Shown here: one piece after another, positions 26,746 to 35,873 of the stretch
How the letters are laid out: every line of letters begins with the position of its first letter
Position numbering within the stretch: the first letter of the stretch is position 1
Source of the DNA: an uncultured Eubacterium sp.
GTDB taxonomy: Bacteria; Bacillota; Clostridia; Lachnospirales; Lachnospiraceae
NCBI GenBank assembly: GCA_934316845.1
Contig: CAKRDZ010000016.1
Location: 1-64,000 of the forward strand
Reading direction: 5' to 3'
Length of the DNA stretch: 64,000 nt
Position numbers and translations under genes: made by a program
Notes under the pieces: model-generated
Database searches by the model: none
What the model was told of the DNA's origin: nothing
Seen by the model: only the letters and a program-made list of their open reading frames with translations

Positions 26746-27951
26746 ATGTTAAACAAAAAATCAGTAGATGATATCAATGTAAAAGGCAAAAAAGTTTTGG
26801 TACGCTGCGACTTCAATGTACCTTTGAAAGATGGTAAGATCACAGACGAAAACCGTCTTGTGGCAGCTCTTCCTACCATCCAGAAACTGATCAAAGATGG
26901 TGGAAAAGTGATCCTTTGTTCTCACCTTGGCAAGCCAAAAGGAGAGCCAAAACCAGAACTTTCTCTGGCACCGGTAGCTGTTCGTCTTTCCGAACTTCTC
27001 GGACAGGAAGTAAAATTTGCAGCAGATGCGAACGTAGTAGGCGACAATGCAAAAGCAGCCGTAGCTGCGATGAACGATGGAGATGTTGTTCTTCTTGAGA
27101 ACACACGTTATCGTGCAGAAGAGACAAAGAACGGAGAGGCTTTCTCCAAAGAACTTGCTTCTCTTGCAGATGTATTTGTAAATGATGCGTTCGGTACAGC
27201 ACACCGTGCACACTGCTCCAACGTTGGTGTGACAGAATATGTTGACACTGCTGTAGTTGGTTATCTGATGCAGAAAGAGATCGATTTCCTCGGAAATGCA
27301 GTAAACAGTCCGGAGAGACCATTTGTAGCAATTCTTGGTGGAGCAAAAGTAGCAGACAAATTGAACGTTATCTCCAACCTTCTTGAGAAATGTGATACCT
27401 TGATCATCGGTGGTGGAATGGCTTATACATTTTTGAAAGCAAAAGGATATGAAATCGGTAAATCCCTTGTTGATGACAGCAAGATTGATTATTGTAAAGA
27501 AATGATGGAAAAGGCAGAAAAACTTGGTAAAAAACTGCTTCTTCCTGTAGATACCGTAATGATCGAAGATTTCCCTAATCCAATCGATGCTCCTGTAGAT
27601 ACCACAGTATGTGCAGCAGATCAGATGGATGCTTCCAAAGAGGGATGCGATATCGGACCTAAGACGGTTGAATTGTACTCCGATGCTGTAAAGACAGCAA
27701 AGACGGTAGTTTGGAACGGACCTATGGGTGTATTCGAAAACCCTACTCTTGCAGCAGGTACAAAAGCCGTTGCAGCAGCTCTTGCTGAGACAGACGCGAT
27801 CACGATCATCGGTGGTGGTGACAGTGCAGCAGCTGTAAACCAACTTGGATATGGCGACAAGATGTCCCACATCTCAACAGGTGGCGGAGCTTCTCTTGAA
27901 TTCCTGGAAGGAAAAGAACTTCCTGGTGTTGCAGCAGCAGACGACAAATAA
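26746..27951 (+). CDS. pgk: Phosphoglycerate kinase
   Basis: 401 residues. Substrate-binding [19 protein letters not shown] and [12 protein letters not shown] near the N-terminus, hinge region, and the nucleotide-binding GPMGVFENP and [15 protein letters not shown] near the C-terminus are all intact. It makes ATP from 1,3-bisphosphoglycerate. ATG 26746 is preceded by GAGGT; an ATG at 26689 would sit in the gap terminator. A strongly expressed codon pattern is seen, as in gap and tpiA. Confidence 0.98.
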   Translation: MLNKKSVDDINVKGKKVLVRCDFNVPLKDGKITDENRLVAALPTIQKLIKDGGKVILCSHLGKPKGEPKPELSLAPVAVRLSELLGQEVKFAADANVVGDNAKAAVAAMNDGDVVLLENTRYRAEETKNGEAFSKELASLADVFVNDAFGTAHRAHCSNVGVTEYVDTAVVGYLMQKEIDFLGNAVNSPERPFVAILGGAKVADKLNVISNLLEKCDTLIIGGGMAYTFLKAKGYEIGKSLVDDSKIDYCKEMMEKAEKLGKKLLLPVDTVMIEDFPNPIDAPVDTTVCAADQMDASKEGCDIGPKTVELYSDAVKTAKTVVWNGPMGVFENPTLAAGTKAVAAALAETDAITIIGGGDSAAAVNQLGYGDKMSHISTGGGASLEFLEGKELPGVAAADDK

Positions 27952-27989
27952 ATCATAGCAGGTATTTTAGTGAGAAAGGAAGCGGGAAC

Positions 27990-28739
27990 ATGGCAAGAAA
28001 GAAAATTATCGCCGGCAACTGGAAGATGAATAAGACACCTTCGGAAGCCGTTGCTTTGGTAAATGAATTAAAACCACTCGTAGCAAATGACGAAGTAGAT
28101 GTAGTATTCTGCGTACCGGCCATTGACATTATTCCATGTATGGAAGCAGCCAAGGGAAGCAATATCCAGATTGGCGCTGAAAATATGTACTTTGAGGAAA
28201 GCGGAGCATATACCGGTGAGATCGCACCAAATATGCTGACCGATGCCGGAGTAAAATATGTGGTTCTTGGACATTCCGAGAGACGCGAGTATTTTGCAGA
28301 GACGGACGAGACAGTAAACAAGAAAGTGCTGAAAGCATTTGAACATGGTATCACACCAATTATCTGCTGTGGCGAAAGTCTTACACAGAGAAAACAGGGG
28401 ATTTACATTGACTGGATCCGTATGCAGATCAAGATCGCATTCCAGAATGTGACAGCAGATCAGGCAAAGACAGCGGTTATCGCGTATGAGCCAATCTGGG
28501 CAATCGGAACCGGCGAGACAGCAACATCCGATCAGGCAGAAGAAGTCTGCAAGGCAATTCGTGACTGTATCGCAGAAGTGTATGACGATGCGACAGCAGC
28601 AGAGATCCGTATCCAGTATGGCGGTTCTGTAAATGCCGGAAATGCAGCAGAATTGTTTGCAAAACCGGACATTGACGGAGGACTCGTAGGTGGTGCTTCT
28701 TTAAAACCGGATTTTGGAAAGATCGTAAATTACAAATAA
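27990..28739 (+). CDS. tpiA: Triosephosphate isomerase
   Basis: 249 residues. GNWKMNKTP holds the substrate lysine, [12 protein letters not shown] the electrophilic histidine, and [17 protein letters not shown] the catalytic glutamate and flexible loop; the C-terminal [12 protein letters not shown] and [12 protein letters not shown] bind phosphate. It interconverts the two triose phosphates. It follows pgk after 38 bases and ends at a strong hairpin terminator. Confidence 0.98.
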   Translation: MARKKIIAGNWKMNKTPSEAVALVNELKPLVANDEVDVVFCVPAIDIIPCMEAAKGSNIQIGAENMYFEESGAYTGEIAPNMLTDAGVKYVVLGHSERREYFAETDETVNKKVLKAFEHGITPIICCGESLTQRKQGIYIDWIRMQIKIAFQNVTADQAKTAVIAYEPIWAIGTGETATSDQAEEVCKAIRDCIAEVYDDATAAEIRIQYGGSVNAGNAAELFAKPDIDGGLVGGASLKPDFGKIVNYK

Positions 28740-28759
28740 TGTAAAAAGAGTTTGCAAAG

Positions 28760-28804
28760 ACGGCAGCACCGGAATGAAACCGTTCATTCCCTGTTGCCGT
28801 TTTA
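28760..28804 (+). terminator. Intrinsic terminator after tpiA
   Basis: ACGGCAGCACCGGAATG (28760-28776) pairs with CATTCCCTGTTGCCGT (28785-28800), with minor mismatches, then TTTT. The ribosome site of the next gene (GGAGG, 28810) lies a few bases downstream. Confidence 0.8.
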
Positions 28805-28818
28805 TCGTTGGAGGTTCC

Positions 28819-29427
28819 ATGAAAGAATTGAAGTATTATATGTTTCATAAACCCCGTGGCTGTATTACGGCGGTAACCGATGAAACGCATCCGACAGTGA
28901 TGGAATATTTTTCCAGTGAAAAAGTAGAAGGACTTCATCCGGTTGGCCGGCTCGACAAAGATACGGAAGGACTTCTGCTCATTACCAATGATGGAAAATG
29001 GAATCAGGAGATCATGCACCCGGAAAATCATGTTCCGAAGACCTATTTCTTTTGGGCACTGGGAACGCTGGATGAGGAAAAGATCCGTCAGATCGAGGCG
29101 GGAGTGGAACTGCGGGGGATGACTGCCAAGCCGGCCCGGATCAAGCGGTGTGAGATAAAGACATTGGGAGAGATACTGGATCTGGCAGGTGGAATACGCG
29201 TTGGAAACCGAAAAGATCAGGAAGTTTTTTCGGGGACAATCGTTATTACCGAAGGAAAGAAACACCAGGTCCGCCGGATGCTGAAAGCGGTGGGCTGTTA
29301 TGTGGTTTATCTCAAACGCATTGCAATTGGCAATTTACAACTGGATGACACATTGTGTAAAGGAGACTACCGCGAATTAACGGAAAATGAAAAGAGTAAA
29401 ATTTTTATTAAGAATGAGAGAGGATAG
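28819..29427 (+). CDS. RsuA/RluB/RluE-family rRNA pseudouridine synthase without S4 domain
   Basis: 202 residues. The catalytic aspartate is in HPVGRLDKDTEGLLLITNDG near residues 41-60; MFHKPRGCITAVTDE and GKKHQVRRMLKAVG are typical of the RsuA branch. It isomerises a uridine in ribosomal RNA. The usual N-terminal S4 RNA-binding domain is absent, as in RluE. ATG 28819 is chosen from GGAGG at 28810-28814. The target position in rRNA cannot be deduced. Confidence 0.88.
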   Translation: MKELKYYMFHKPRGCITAVTDETHPTVMEYFSSEKVEGLHPVGRLDKDTEGLLLITNDGKWNQEIMHPENHVPKTYFFWALGTLDEEKIRQIEAGVELRGMTAKPARIKRCEIKTLGEILDLAGGIRVGNRKDQEVFSGTIVITEGKKHQVRRMLKAVGCYVVYLKRIAIGNLQLDDTLCKGDYRELTENEKSKIFIKNERG

Positions 29428-29467
29428 TCCGATATAAATTTTGAAAATCTGATAATAGGAATGTAAT

Positions 29468-29667
29468 GGAGGAAAATATACCAATCGTCTCGTTATTGAT
29501 GTTCGTGTAAAGAAGAAATTTAAAAATGCAAAGGAATTGACAAAGTTCTTACGATCAACAAAAAGGGTAAATATACCGGAAAGAAAAAGGAAAGTACCCT
29601 TGTGAAAGTAAATATTAAACAGAATGGTAAGACATATCTGTTGTATGTATATGTGACGATATACTAA
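29468..29667 (+). pseudogene. Degenerate 3' remnant of an unknown gene
   Basis: Between the pseudouridine synthase and the next gene are two adjoining reading-frame pieces: GKYTNRLVIDVRVKKKFKNAKEL (in two parts, frame of 29468) and then, after a frame change near 29539, DKVLTINKKGKYTGKK continuing to VKVNIKQNGKTYLLYVYVTIY and a stop at 29665-29667. The Lys-rich strand-like text resembles the end of a secreted Ig-like repeat protein. No intact start exists. It looks like the eroded tail of a surface-protein gene. Confidence 0.45.
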
Positions 29668-29686
29668 TTGAAATATATAGTTTTGG

Positions 29687-29715
29687 AAAGGAATCGTTTC
29701 GGCGGTTCCTTTTTT
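29687..29715 (+). terminator. Small intrinsic terminator
   Basis: AAAGGAA (29687-29693) pairs with TTCCTTT (29706-29712) over a 12-base loop and runs into T. It lies just before the ribosome site GGAGGA (29721) of the carboxypeptidase gene. Confidence 0.55.
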
Positions 29716-29733
29716 GTAAGGGAGGACAATTCG

Positions 29734-31317
29734 ATGAATGATTTTGTAAAAAAATTACTTGTTATCTTTTTGGTAACATTCGTTCTGGTGTCTGGTTTTT
29801 CGACAGAGAGTAAGGCGGAAGGAAAACAGACAACAAAATTATTGAAGACAAGTGCAGAGATGGAAACGGGAAGCGTGGAAGAACCCAAAGAAAAATTGTT
29901 ACCGCCGGTTTTGGAATCCGTGATAACACAAGCCGAGGGAATGTACGTGAAATTTTCCAAAGTGGATCAAGCAGACGCCTACCGGATCTATATTCGAAAA
30001 GCAGGAAGCACAGATGCTTTTGAGGAAATTGCAAATCTGAAAGCGAGTGAATACGATTTGGAAATGAGTAAAGGAGGAGTGTTTCTCGCTGTGAAAAATG
30101 GTAATATTGAACTGGGAAGATCTTATGAGATTATGGTTCGTTCCGTGCAGGAAAAGTTAGAAACTGTGCAGAGTGGTTTTTGGTATTATTCAAAATATGT
30201 GTCGGATCTGTCGGCAGACAGTAATATTCTTCGTGCGGATATGCCACAGGATAAAGTGTCGCATGTAAAGGTGAGTCTGGTAAGTCAAAGTGAAACAAAA
30301 ATTGAATGGGACAAATCAGCCGGGGTAAAGGGATACGAAATTCAATTCAGTACAACGGAAAACGGAGTGTATCAAACGGCAGTTGTACTGACCGGAGATT
30401 CGGTCACTTCATGGAATCACAAAGGCCTTGAACTTGGTGTGACCTACTATTATAAAGTTTATGCACTCGGAGAGTTTTCTAAAAGTTATGATGCGGCGGT
30501 GAAAAAATGCCTGGTGACATTTGCAAAACCGAAAAGCATAAAAGGAAAAATGACAGGATCAACGAAGATGAAAGTGACATGGAAAGAGGTCAAAGGGGCG
30601 TCCGGCTATATTGTTTATCGTTCTGTCAGCAAAAACAGCTGGACAAAGGGAACGGAGAAAAAGTATAAAACAATCCGAGGTGCCGGAAAGACTTCTCTGT
30701 CAGTTCCGAAAGTCAAAAATGGAACATATTATTCTTACCGGATTTTGGCGTATGCGAAAAGAAAAGGCAGTGTCATTGAGGGAGTTGCTGCAAAATACAG
30801 TCGTTATGCAGATTACTACGCACATGAAAATGAGTCTTATTCTGAGCGGTGGAAACGAATTTATGGGAGCAGAAGAGACCAGTATAATTACAATAAATCC
30901 CGTAATTATATGAAGACGATAAAAGTAAGGGTTTGGAGCTTTAAAAATGGGATGTCCGGTAAGAAAGTAACCAAAGAACAATATGTGACCGTACATAAAA
31001 ATATTGCACCGACAGTGAAAAAGATTTTTGAAGAGATTTATAAAGGAAAAGAAAAAGCACCGATTTATGAGGCGGGTGGTTATTCGCCGCGTACCGGGCA
31101 GCATGGGCAGGGGCTTGCGCTTGACCTTAATTCAAATTACAATTATATGATAGACGGTGGAAAAGTTCTTGCCGGAAGCTGTTGGAAACCAAAAAAGTAT
31201 GCCTATTCCATAAAACGAAACGGTGACGTTGAGAGGGCTTTTCAAAAGTATGGATTTACAAGAGGACTTTGGGGAGACCGAAAAGATTATATGCATTTTT
31301 CTTATTTTGGAACCTGA
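29734..31317 (+). CDS. Secreted VanY-like carboxypeptidase with fibronectin III-like domains
   Basis: 527 residues: signal peptide (LLVIFLVTFVLVSGFSTESKA), two or three fibronectin III-like domains (about residues 55-370; e.g. VKVSLVSQSETKIEWDKSAGVKGYEIQFS split over two strands, and MKVTWKEVKGASGYIVYR), and a C-terminal M15 peptidase domain. Zinc ligands are visible in GQHGQGLALDLN (His and Asp) and KDYMHFSYFG (His). It would trim D-Ala-D-Ala or similar peptides in the wall from outside. Start ATG 29734 follows GGAGGA. Confidence 0.83.
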   Translation: MNDFVKKLLVIFLVTFVLVSGFSTESKAEGKQTTKLLKTSAEMETGSVEEPKEKLLPPVLESVITQAEGMYVKFSKVDQADAYRIYIRKAGSTDAFEEIANLKASEYDLEMSKGGVFLAVKNGNIELGRSYEIMVRSVQEKLETVQSGFWYYSKYVSDLSADSNILRADMPQDKVSHVKVSLVSQSETKIEWDKSAGVKGYEIQFSTTENGVYQTAVVLTGDSVTSWNHKGLELGVTYYYKVYALGEFSKSYDAAVKKCLVTFAKPKSIKGKMTGSTKMKVTWKEVKGASGYIVYRSVSKNSWTKGTEKKYKTIRGAGKTSLSVPKVKNGTYYSYRILAYAKRKGSVIEGVAAKYSRYADYYAHENESYSERWKRIYGSRRDQYNYNKSRNYMKTIKVRVWSFKNGMSGKKVTKEQYVTVHKNIAPTVKKIFEEIYKGKEKAPIYEAGGYSPRTGQHGQGLALDLNSNYNYMIDGGKVLAGSCWKPKKYAYSIKRNGDVERAFQKYGFTRGLWGDRKDYMHFSYFGT

Positions 31318-31390
31318 TTATGGCGGGATTGATTAAAAAAATGCATAAAAATTGAGAAAAGCGTTAAAAAAAAGGCATTTTTGCAAAAAA

Positions 31391-31424
31391 ACACTTTATC
31401 TTTCAGGGTAAAGTGTGTTATAAT
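31391..31424 (+). promoter_or_regulatory. Promoter/operator of ppdK
   Basis: TATAAT (31419-31424) has a weak -35 (TTATCT, 31396-31401) at 17 bases. ACACTTTA (31391-31398) and TAAAGTGT (31409-31416) form a perfect 8-bp inverted repeat that covers the -35 and spacer, a position suited to a repressor or activator. Confidence 0.6.
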
Positions 31425-31493
31425 ATTCACAGCGACATTTCAAAGAGTTTTTGAAAGTCAAACTAATACTATATTTAGGAGGAATTAATAAAC

Positions 31494-34118
31494 ATGGCAA
31501 AATGGGTTTATTTGTTCAGTGAAGGAAACGCTAACATGCGCGAACTCCTTGGTGGTAAAGGTGCAAACCTTGCCGAGATGACAAGTCTTGGTCTTCCGGT
31601 ACCTCAGGGATTTACTATTACAACAGAAGCTTGTACTCAGTATTATGAGGACGGCAGAGAGATCAATGATGAAATCCAGGGACAGATCAATGAGTACATC
31701 GTGAAGATGGAAGAGATCACAGGAAAGAAATTCGGTGATCAGGAAAATCCTCTTCTTGTATCCGTTCGTTCCGGAGCACGTGCATCTATGCCGGGTATGA
31801 TGGATACAATCCTTAACCTTGGTTTAAATGAGACAGTAGTAAACGTAATCGCAGAGAAATCCGGAAATGCTCGTTGGGCATGGGACTGCTACCGTCGTTT
31901 CATTCAGATGTATTCTGACGTCGTTATGGAAGTTGGTAAGAAATATTTTGAAGAGCTTATCGATAAGATGAAAGCAGACAGAGGTGTTCAGCAGGACGTT
32001 GATCTGACTGCAGATGATCTGAAAGAACTGGCTTCTCAGTTCAAAGCTGAATACAAAGCTAAAATCGGCGAAGATTTCCCGGACGATCCAAAAGAGCAGT
32101 TGATGGGCGCTATCAAAGCCGTATTCCGTTCATGGGACAACCCACGTGCAAATGTATACCGTCGTGACAACGACATCCCTTATTCTTGGGGAACTGCTGT
32201 AAACGTACAGTCTATGGCATTTGGTAACATGGGTGATGACTGTGGTACAGGTGTTGCATTTACTCGTGACCCTGCTACAGGAGAAAAGAAATTGATGGGA
32301 GAATTCCTTAAGAATGCACAGGGTGAAGACGTTGTTGCCGGCGTTCGTACACCAATGCCTATCGCTCAGATGGAGCAGGAATTCCCAGAAGCATTCGCTC
32401 AGTTTAAAGAGGTTTGCGCTACACTTGAAAATCACTACAGAGATATGCAGGACATGGAGTTTACTGTAGAAAACAGAAAATTGTACATGCTTCAGACACG
32501 TAACGGTAAGAGAACAGCTCAGGCTGCTTTGAAGATCGCTTGTGATCTGGTAGACGAAGGAATGAGAACAGAGGAAGAAGCAGTTGCTATGATCGATCCT
32601 CGTAACCTCGATACCCTTCTTCATCCACAGTTTGACGCAGCTGCATTGAAAGCTGCTACTCCAATGGCAAAAGCACTTGGTGCTTCTCCGGGAGCTGCTT
32701 GTGGTAAAATCGTATTTACTGCAGAAGATGCAGAAGAGTGGAATGCTCGTGGCGAGAAAGTCGTACTTGTTCGTCTTGAGACATCTCCGGAAGATATCAC
32801 TGGTATGAAAGCTTCCCAGGGTATCTTGACAGTTCGTGGTGGTATGACAAGCCATGCAGCCGTAGTTGCACGTGGTATGGGAACATGCTGTGTATCCGGT
32901 TGTGGTGACATCAACATGGACGAAGCAAATAAGAAATTTACATTAAATGGTAAAGAGTTCCACGAAGGAGATCCAATCTCTATCGATGGTTCTACAGGTA
33001 ACATCTACGACGGAATCATTCCTACCGTAGACGCTACAATCGCTGGTGAGTTCGGACGCATCATGGGATGGGCTGACAAGTTCCGTACTATGAAGGTTCG
33101 TACAAATGCAGATACACCTGCAGACGCTAAAAAAGCTCGTGAGCTTGGTGCTGAAGGTATCGGACTCTGCCGTACAGAGCATATGTTCTTCGAGGAAGAC
33201 AGAATCGCTGCTTTCCGTGAGATGATCTGTGCAGATACAGTAGAAGAAAGAGAAGCTGCATTGGAAAAAATCCTTCCATATCAGCAGGGAGACTTTAAAG
33301 CACTTTACGAAGCTTTGGAAGGAAACCCGGTTACAATCCGTTTCTTGGATCCACCTTTGCATGAATTTGTTCCTACAGAGGAAGCAGATATCAAGAAACT
33401 GGCTGATGCTCAGGGCAAATCCGTAGAAGATATCAAAGCAATCATTGCTTCTCTTCACGAGTTCAACCCTATGATGGGACATCGTGGATGCCGTCTTGCT
33501 GTAACTTATCCGGAAATCGCTAAGATGCAGACAAAAGCAGTTATCCGCGCAGCTATCGAAGTTCAGAAAGCTCACGCTGACTGGAACATCAAACCTGAGA
33601 TCATGATCCCATTGATTGGTGATGTAAAAGAATTGAAATATGTTAAGAAGTTTGTAGTAGAGACCGCTGATGCTGAAATCGCAGCAGCCGGTGCAAACCT
33701 TGAGTACGAAGTTGGTACTATGATCGAGATTCCACGTGCTGCATTGACAGCAGATGAGATTGCAAAAGAAGCTGACTTCTTCTGCTTCGGTACAAACGAC
33801 TTGACACAGTTGACATTTGGTTTCTCCCGTGACGACGCTGGTAAGTTCCTTGATGCTTACTATGATGCTAAGATCTTCGAGAACGATCCATTTGCTAAAC
33901 TTGACCAGGATGGTGTTGGTAAGTTGATGGAAACAGCTCTGAAACTTGGAAAACCTGCAAACAACGCACTTCACTGCGGTATCTGTGGTGAGCACGGTGG
34001 AGATCCATCTTCTGTAGAATTCTGCAACAAGATCGGTCTTGACTATGTATCCTGTTCTCCATTCCGTGTACCTATTGCACGTTTGGCAGCAGCACAGGCA
34101 GCTATTGCGCAGAAGTAA
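31494..34118 (+). CDS. ppdK: Pyruvate, phosphate dikinase
   Basis: 874 residues, full length. N-terminal ATP-grasp domain (GGKGANLAEMTSLGLPVPQGFTIT in two motifs; VSVRSGARASMPGMMDTILNLG), central swivelling domain with the phosphorylated histidine in TVRGGMTSHAAVVARGMG, and C-terminal PEP/pyruvate barrel with GLCRTEHMFF and CGICGEHGGDP. It interconverts pyruvate+ATP+Pi and PEP+AMP+PPi; in anaerobes it often runs glycolytically in place of pyruvate kinase. Codon use is that of a highly expressed gene. Flanked by an operator-like dyad and a terminator. Confidence 0.98.
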   Translation: MAKWVYLFSEGNANMRELLGGKGANLAEMTSLGLPVPQGFTITTEACTQYYEDGREINDEIQGQINEYIVKMEEITGKKFGDQENPLLVSVRSGARASMPGMMDTILNLGLNETVVNVIAEKSGNARWAWDCYRRFIQMYSDVVMEVGKKYFEELIDKMKADRGVQQDVDLTADDLKELASQFKAEYKAKIGEDFPDDPKEQLMGAIKAVFRSWDNPRANVYRRDNDIPYSWGTAVNVQSMAFGNMGDDCGTGVAFTRDPATGEKKLMGEFLKNAQGEDVVAGVRTPMPIAQMEQEFPEAFAQFKEVCATLENHYRDMQDMEFTVENRKLYMLQTRNGKRTAQAALKIACDLVDEGMRTEEEAVAMIDPRNLDTLLHPQFDAAALKAATPMAKALGASPGAACGKIVFTAEDAEEWNARGEKVVLVRLETSPEDITGMKASQGILTVRGGMTSHAAVVARGMGTCCVSGCGDINMDEANKKFTLNGKEFHEGDPISIDGSTGNIYDGIIPTVDATIAGEFGRIMGWADKFRTMKVRTNADTPADAKKARELGAEGIGLCRTEHMFFEEDRIAAFREMICADTVEEREAALEKILPYQQGDFKALYEALEGNPVTIRFLDPPLHEFVPTEEADIKKLADAQGKSVEDIKAIIASLHEFNPMMGHRGCRLAVTYPEIAKMQTKAVIRAAIEVQKAHADWNIKPEIMIPLIGDVKELKYVKKFVVETADAEIAAAGANLEYEVGTMIEIPRAALTADEIAKEADFFCFGTNDLTQLTFGFSRDDAGKFLDAYYDAKIFENDPFAKLDQDGVGKLMETALKLGKPANNALHCGICGEHGGDPSSVEFCNKIGLDYVSCSPFRVPIARLAAAQAAIAQK

Positions 34119-34163
34119 TTGTAATAAAAGCAAGTCAGGCACGTAGTGCCTAATAAATAAAAT

Positions 34164-34215
34164 AAAATTCTCGTCGGCAAGTTTAGTTTACTTGCCAGCG
34201 AGGATTTTGTTTTAT
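34164..34215 (+). terminator. Intrinsic terminator after ppdK
   Basis: CTCG-tc-GGCAAGT pairs with ACTTGCC-ag-CGAG, flanked by AAAAT/ATTTT, a long stem at 34164-34208 followed by T-rich DNA. A smaller AGGCAC-gta-GTGCCT hairpin lies at 34137-34151. Confidence 0.85.
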
Positions 34216-34314
34216 TATAAAAGATACGATGTATCTGACGAGTGTACGCGTGCAGACCGGCGAGGCCGGGATGAAAAGCCTTGAATAAAACTTTGTGTAA
34301 GGAGGGATAGGCGT

Positions 34315-34584
34315 ATGATGTATCCATATATGATATTGGCGGATGAAACGGAAATTGTACATTCGCAAATTATAGAAAAAGATGGCATGAAAAAAGTTAT
34401 AGTTAATTTTGAACGTCCAACAGAAAATGGATTTGATTCGGCAAGATGTGAGCTGCCTGATTATAAGTGGACAGACAGGCAAGGATATTCGGATGAAGAA
34501 ATAGCGATGTTTGAAGAACTTCTGCATAGCAATGCACATTTGTTATATAAATATGCGGAGAATGGAGGAATTCAGATTGCCTAA
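34315..34584 (+). CDS. Small conserved protein upstream of a DUF4160 remnant
   Basis: 89 residues, no membrane segment or signal. MMYPYMILADETEIVHSQ, KKVIVNFERPTENGFDSARCELP and a helical C-terminus ending in GGIQIA. I recall similar proteins in gut clostridia paired with DUF4160 proteins, and such a partner begins here at 34577 but is truncated. A toxin-antitoxin-like role is possible but unproven. GGAGGG (34301-34306) serves ATG 34315. The function is unknown. Confidence 0.7.
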   Translation: MMYPYMILADETEIVHSQIIEKDGMKKVIVNFERPTENGFDSARCELPDYKWTDRQGYSDEEIAMFEELLHSNAHLLYKYAENGGIQIA

Positions 34585-34657
34585 ACTATTCATGGTAAGT
34601 GGGTATACGGTGTATTTTTGGTCTAATGAAAATGGAAAAGTTTATTTAGAAATTTAA
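34577..34657 (+). pseudogene. Truncated DUF4160-like gene (first 26 codons)
   Basis: TTG 34577, eight bases after GGAGG and overlapping the previous stop, begins LPKLFMVSGYTVYFWSNENG, which matches the start of DUF4160 proteins (typically 80-100 residues with a later HxHV motif). The frame stops after KVYLEI with no His motif downstream in any frame. The remainder seems deleted, leaving the upstream gene without its partner. Confidence 0.55.
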
Positions 34658-34774
34658 AATTTCTCTTTCAATTGGCAGGTATTTGATGTAGAATAGATTA
34701 TATGGAAGATTTTGTCTGAAGGACAAGATAAGAAAAAGTGAAAATATTGTAATAAAGAATGGAGGATGACAATA

Positions 34775-35026
34775 ATGAAGAAAGATTTGTTGAATGTAAA
34801 GGTTGTTGGAAAAGGGTGCGATAAATATTTTGAATTACTCGGTATTGTTCAAAATGCATTTTGTAACAGAAAACAGATGGTTACCATCGAGGAAGTGAAT
34901 AATGAAAAAGAAATTTCACGGTTGGGAATTCGACAAATGCCTGCATTACTTGTAGATGGCAGAATGGTAGTACAAGGGACAATGTTTGAAGCAGGTATGG
35001 TAATGAATGCCTTGAAGGAGATGTAA
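34775..35026 (+). CDS. Thioredoxin-like small protein with a single active-site cysteine
   Basis: 83 residues with a minimal thioredoxin fold: LNVKVVGKGCDKYFELLGIV, IEEVNNEKEISRLGIRQMPALLVDGRMV (cis-Pro in MPALL) and a final helix. It resembles the MTH895/thioredoxin_3 small redox family, but the usual CxxC is CDKY, so the second cysteine is missing; another Cys (NAFCN) lies 18 residues on. It may be monothiol or have lost redox function. GGAGGA at 34761 selects ATG 34775. Confidence 0.65.
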   Translation: MKKDLLNVKVVGKGCDKYFELLGIVQNAFCNRKQMVTIEEVNNEKEISRLGIRQMPALLVDGRMVVQGTMFEAGMVMNALKEM

Positions 35027-35035
35027 ACAGCTAAT

Positions 35036-35722
35036 ATGGAGAAGGTGTTCAAAAACATCAAAAAGATAATTATTGTGATAGCGGGAACGTTTATTGTTTC
35101 GTTGACTACATTTGTTATTATAATGTGTTTTTCTCATTTTTCAAGCGCAGATAATATGATTCTGCATTATGGTAAGTTTGAACATGTGTTGGCGAAAAGT
35201 AAGGATAAGACACCTGTGACTGATAATAAACCAGAGCATAATTATTATAGGGAAGCGATGAAGGATGAAAAAAATGATATTAATTATGTCGAAGATGATG
35301 GCAGGTTTGCATATAAATACTGCTTTTATGATATTGATCAAAACGGTGTAGACGAATTAATCGTTCATGGCTCTTATTATAATTATTCCATTTACACTTT
35401 AAAAGGGAGTAAGGTAGAGGGGCTGGTTTGGAATAAATATGGCGGTGGGCTTAAAATTTATCCGGCGAAAGGCCTTGTTTCTTGGACCGGAGGGCATAAC
35501 GATAATTACTACATAGAGTTTTTCCGGATTAAAGGAAATAAGGTAAAAGAAACGGCATCAAAATCATGGCGCAATAGACTTACCGAAGAAGATGTGTATC
35601 CATACCATTATGTGTATAAGGTAAATGGGAAAAAAGTGACAAAAAAGCGGTATAAAAAGTATGTTGCAGCGCTGGAGAAAAAGAAGGCTATAAAAGGAAA
35701 AGATTTAAAATGGCGTCGGTAG
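35036..35722 (+). CDS. Membrane-anchored protein of unknown function
   Basis: 228 residues: one N-terminal membrane helix (about 10-32) and an extracytoplasmic domain with an EF-hand-like loop CFYDIDQNGVDELIVHG, WTGGHNDNYYIEFFRIKG, and a Lys-rich C-terminus. Similar Asp-rich DIDxNGxxEL loops occur in many secreted clostridial proteins. It starts nine bases after the thioredoxin-like gene and may be co-transcribed. No function is assigned. Confidence 0.6.
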   Translation: MEKVFKNIKKIIIVIAGTFIVSLTTFVIIMCFSHFSSADNMILHYGKFEHVLAKSKDKTPVTDNKPEHNYYREAMKDEKNDINYVEDDGRFAYKYCFYDIDQNGVDELIVHGSYYNYSIYTLKGSKVEGLVWNKYGGGLKIYPAKGLVSWTGGHNDNYYIEFFRIKGNKVKETASKSWRNRLTEEDVYPYHYVYKVNGKKVTKKRYKKYVAALEKKKAIKGKDLKWRR

Positions 35723-35815
35723 ATGGGGAATAGTTTTTCTTTCATATCATCAATAATACTTGCATGAAAAATATTTTTAGTATATAATATATTCAAAAAG
35801 TATATAAAATAGTTC

Positions 35816-35844
35816 TTGATATTTCTTGTTGAATTGCATATACT
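35816..35844 (+). promoter_or_regulatory. Promoter of the type III antitoxin RNA
   Basis: TTGATA (35816-35821), 17-base spacer, TATACT (35839-35844). Transcription would start near 35851, about 23 bases before the first antitoxin repeat. Confidence 0.75.
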
Positions 35845-35873
35845 GTAGTTATAGAAAGCATTTTGCTTTAACA

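Noticed and set aside
26761..27870. 369-codon minus-strand frame opposite pgk
   Set aside because: It mirrors a highly biased, conserved gene; its product is Cys/Phe-rich low-quality text without domains, and no ribosome site precedes it.
32943..34142. 399-codon minus-strand frame opposite ppdK
   Set aside because: Shadow of strong codon bias in ppdK; no family resemblance and no start signals.
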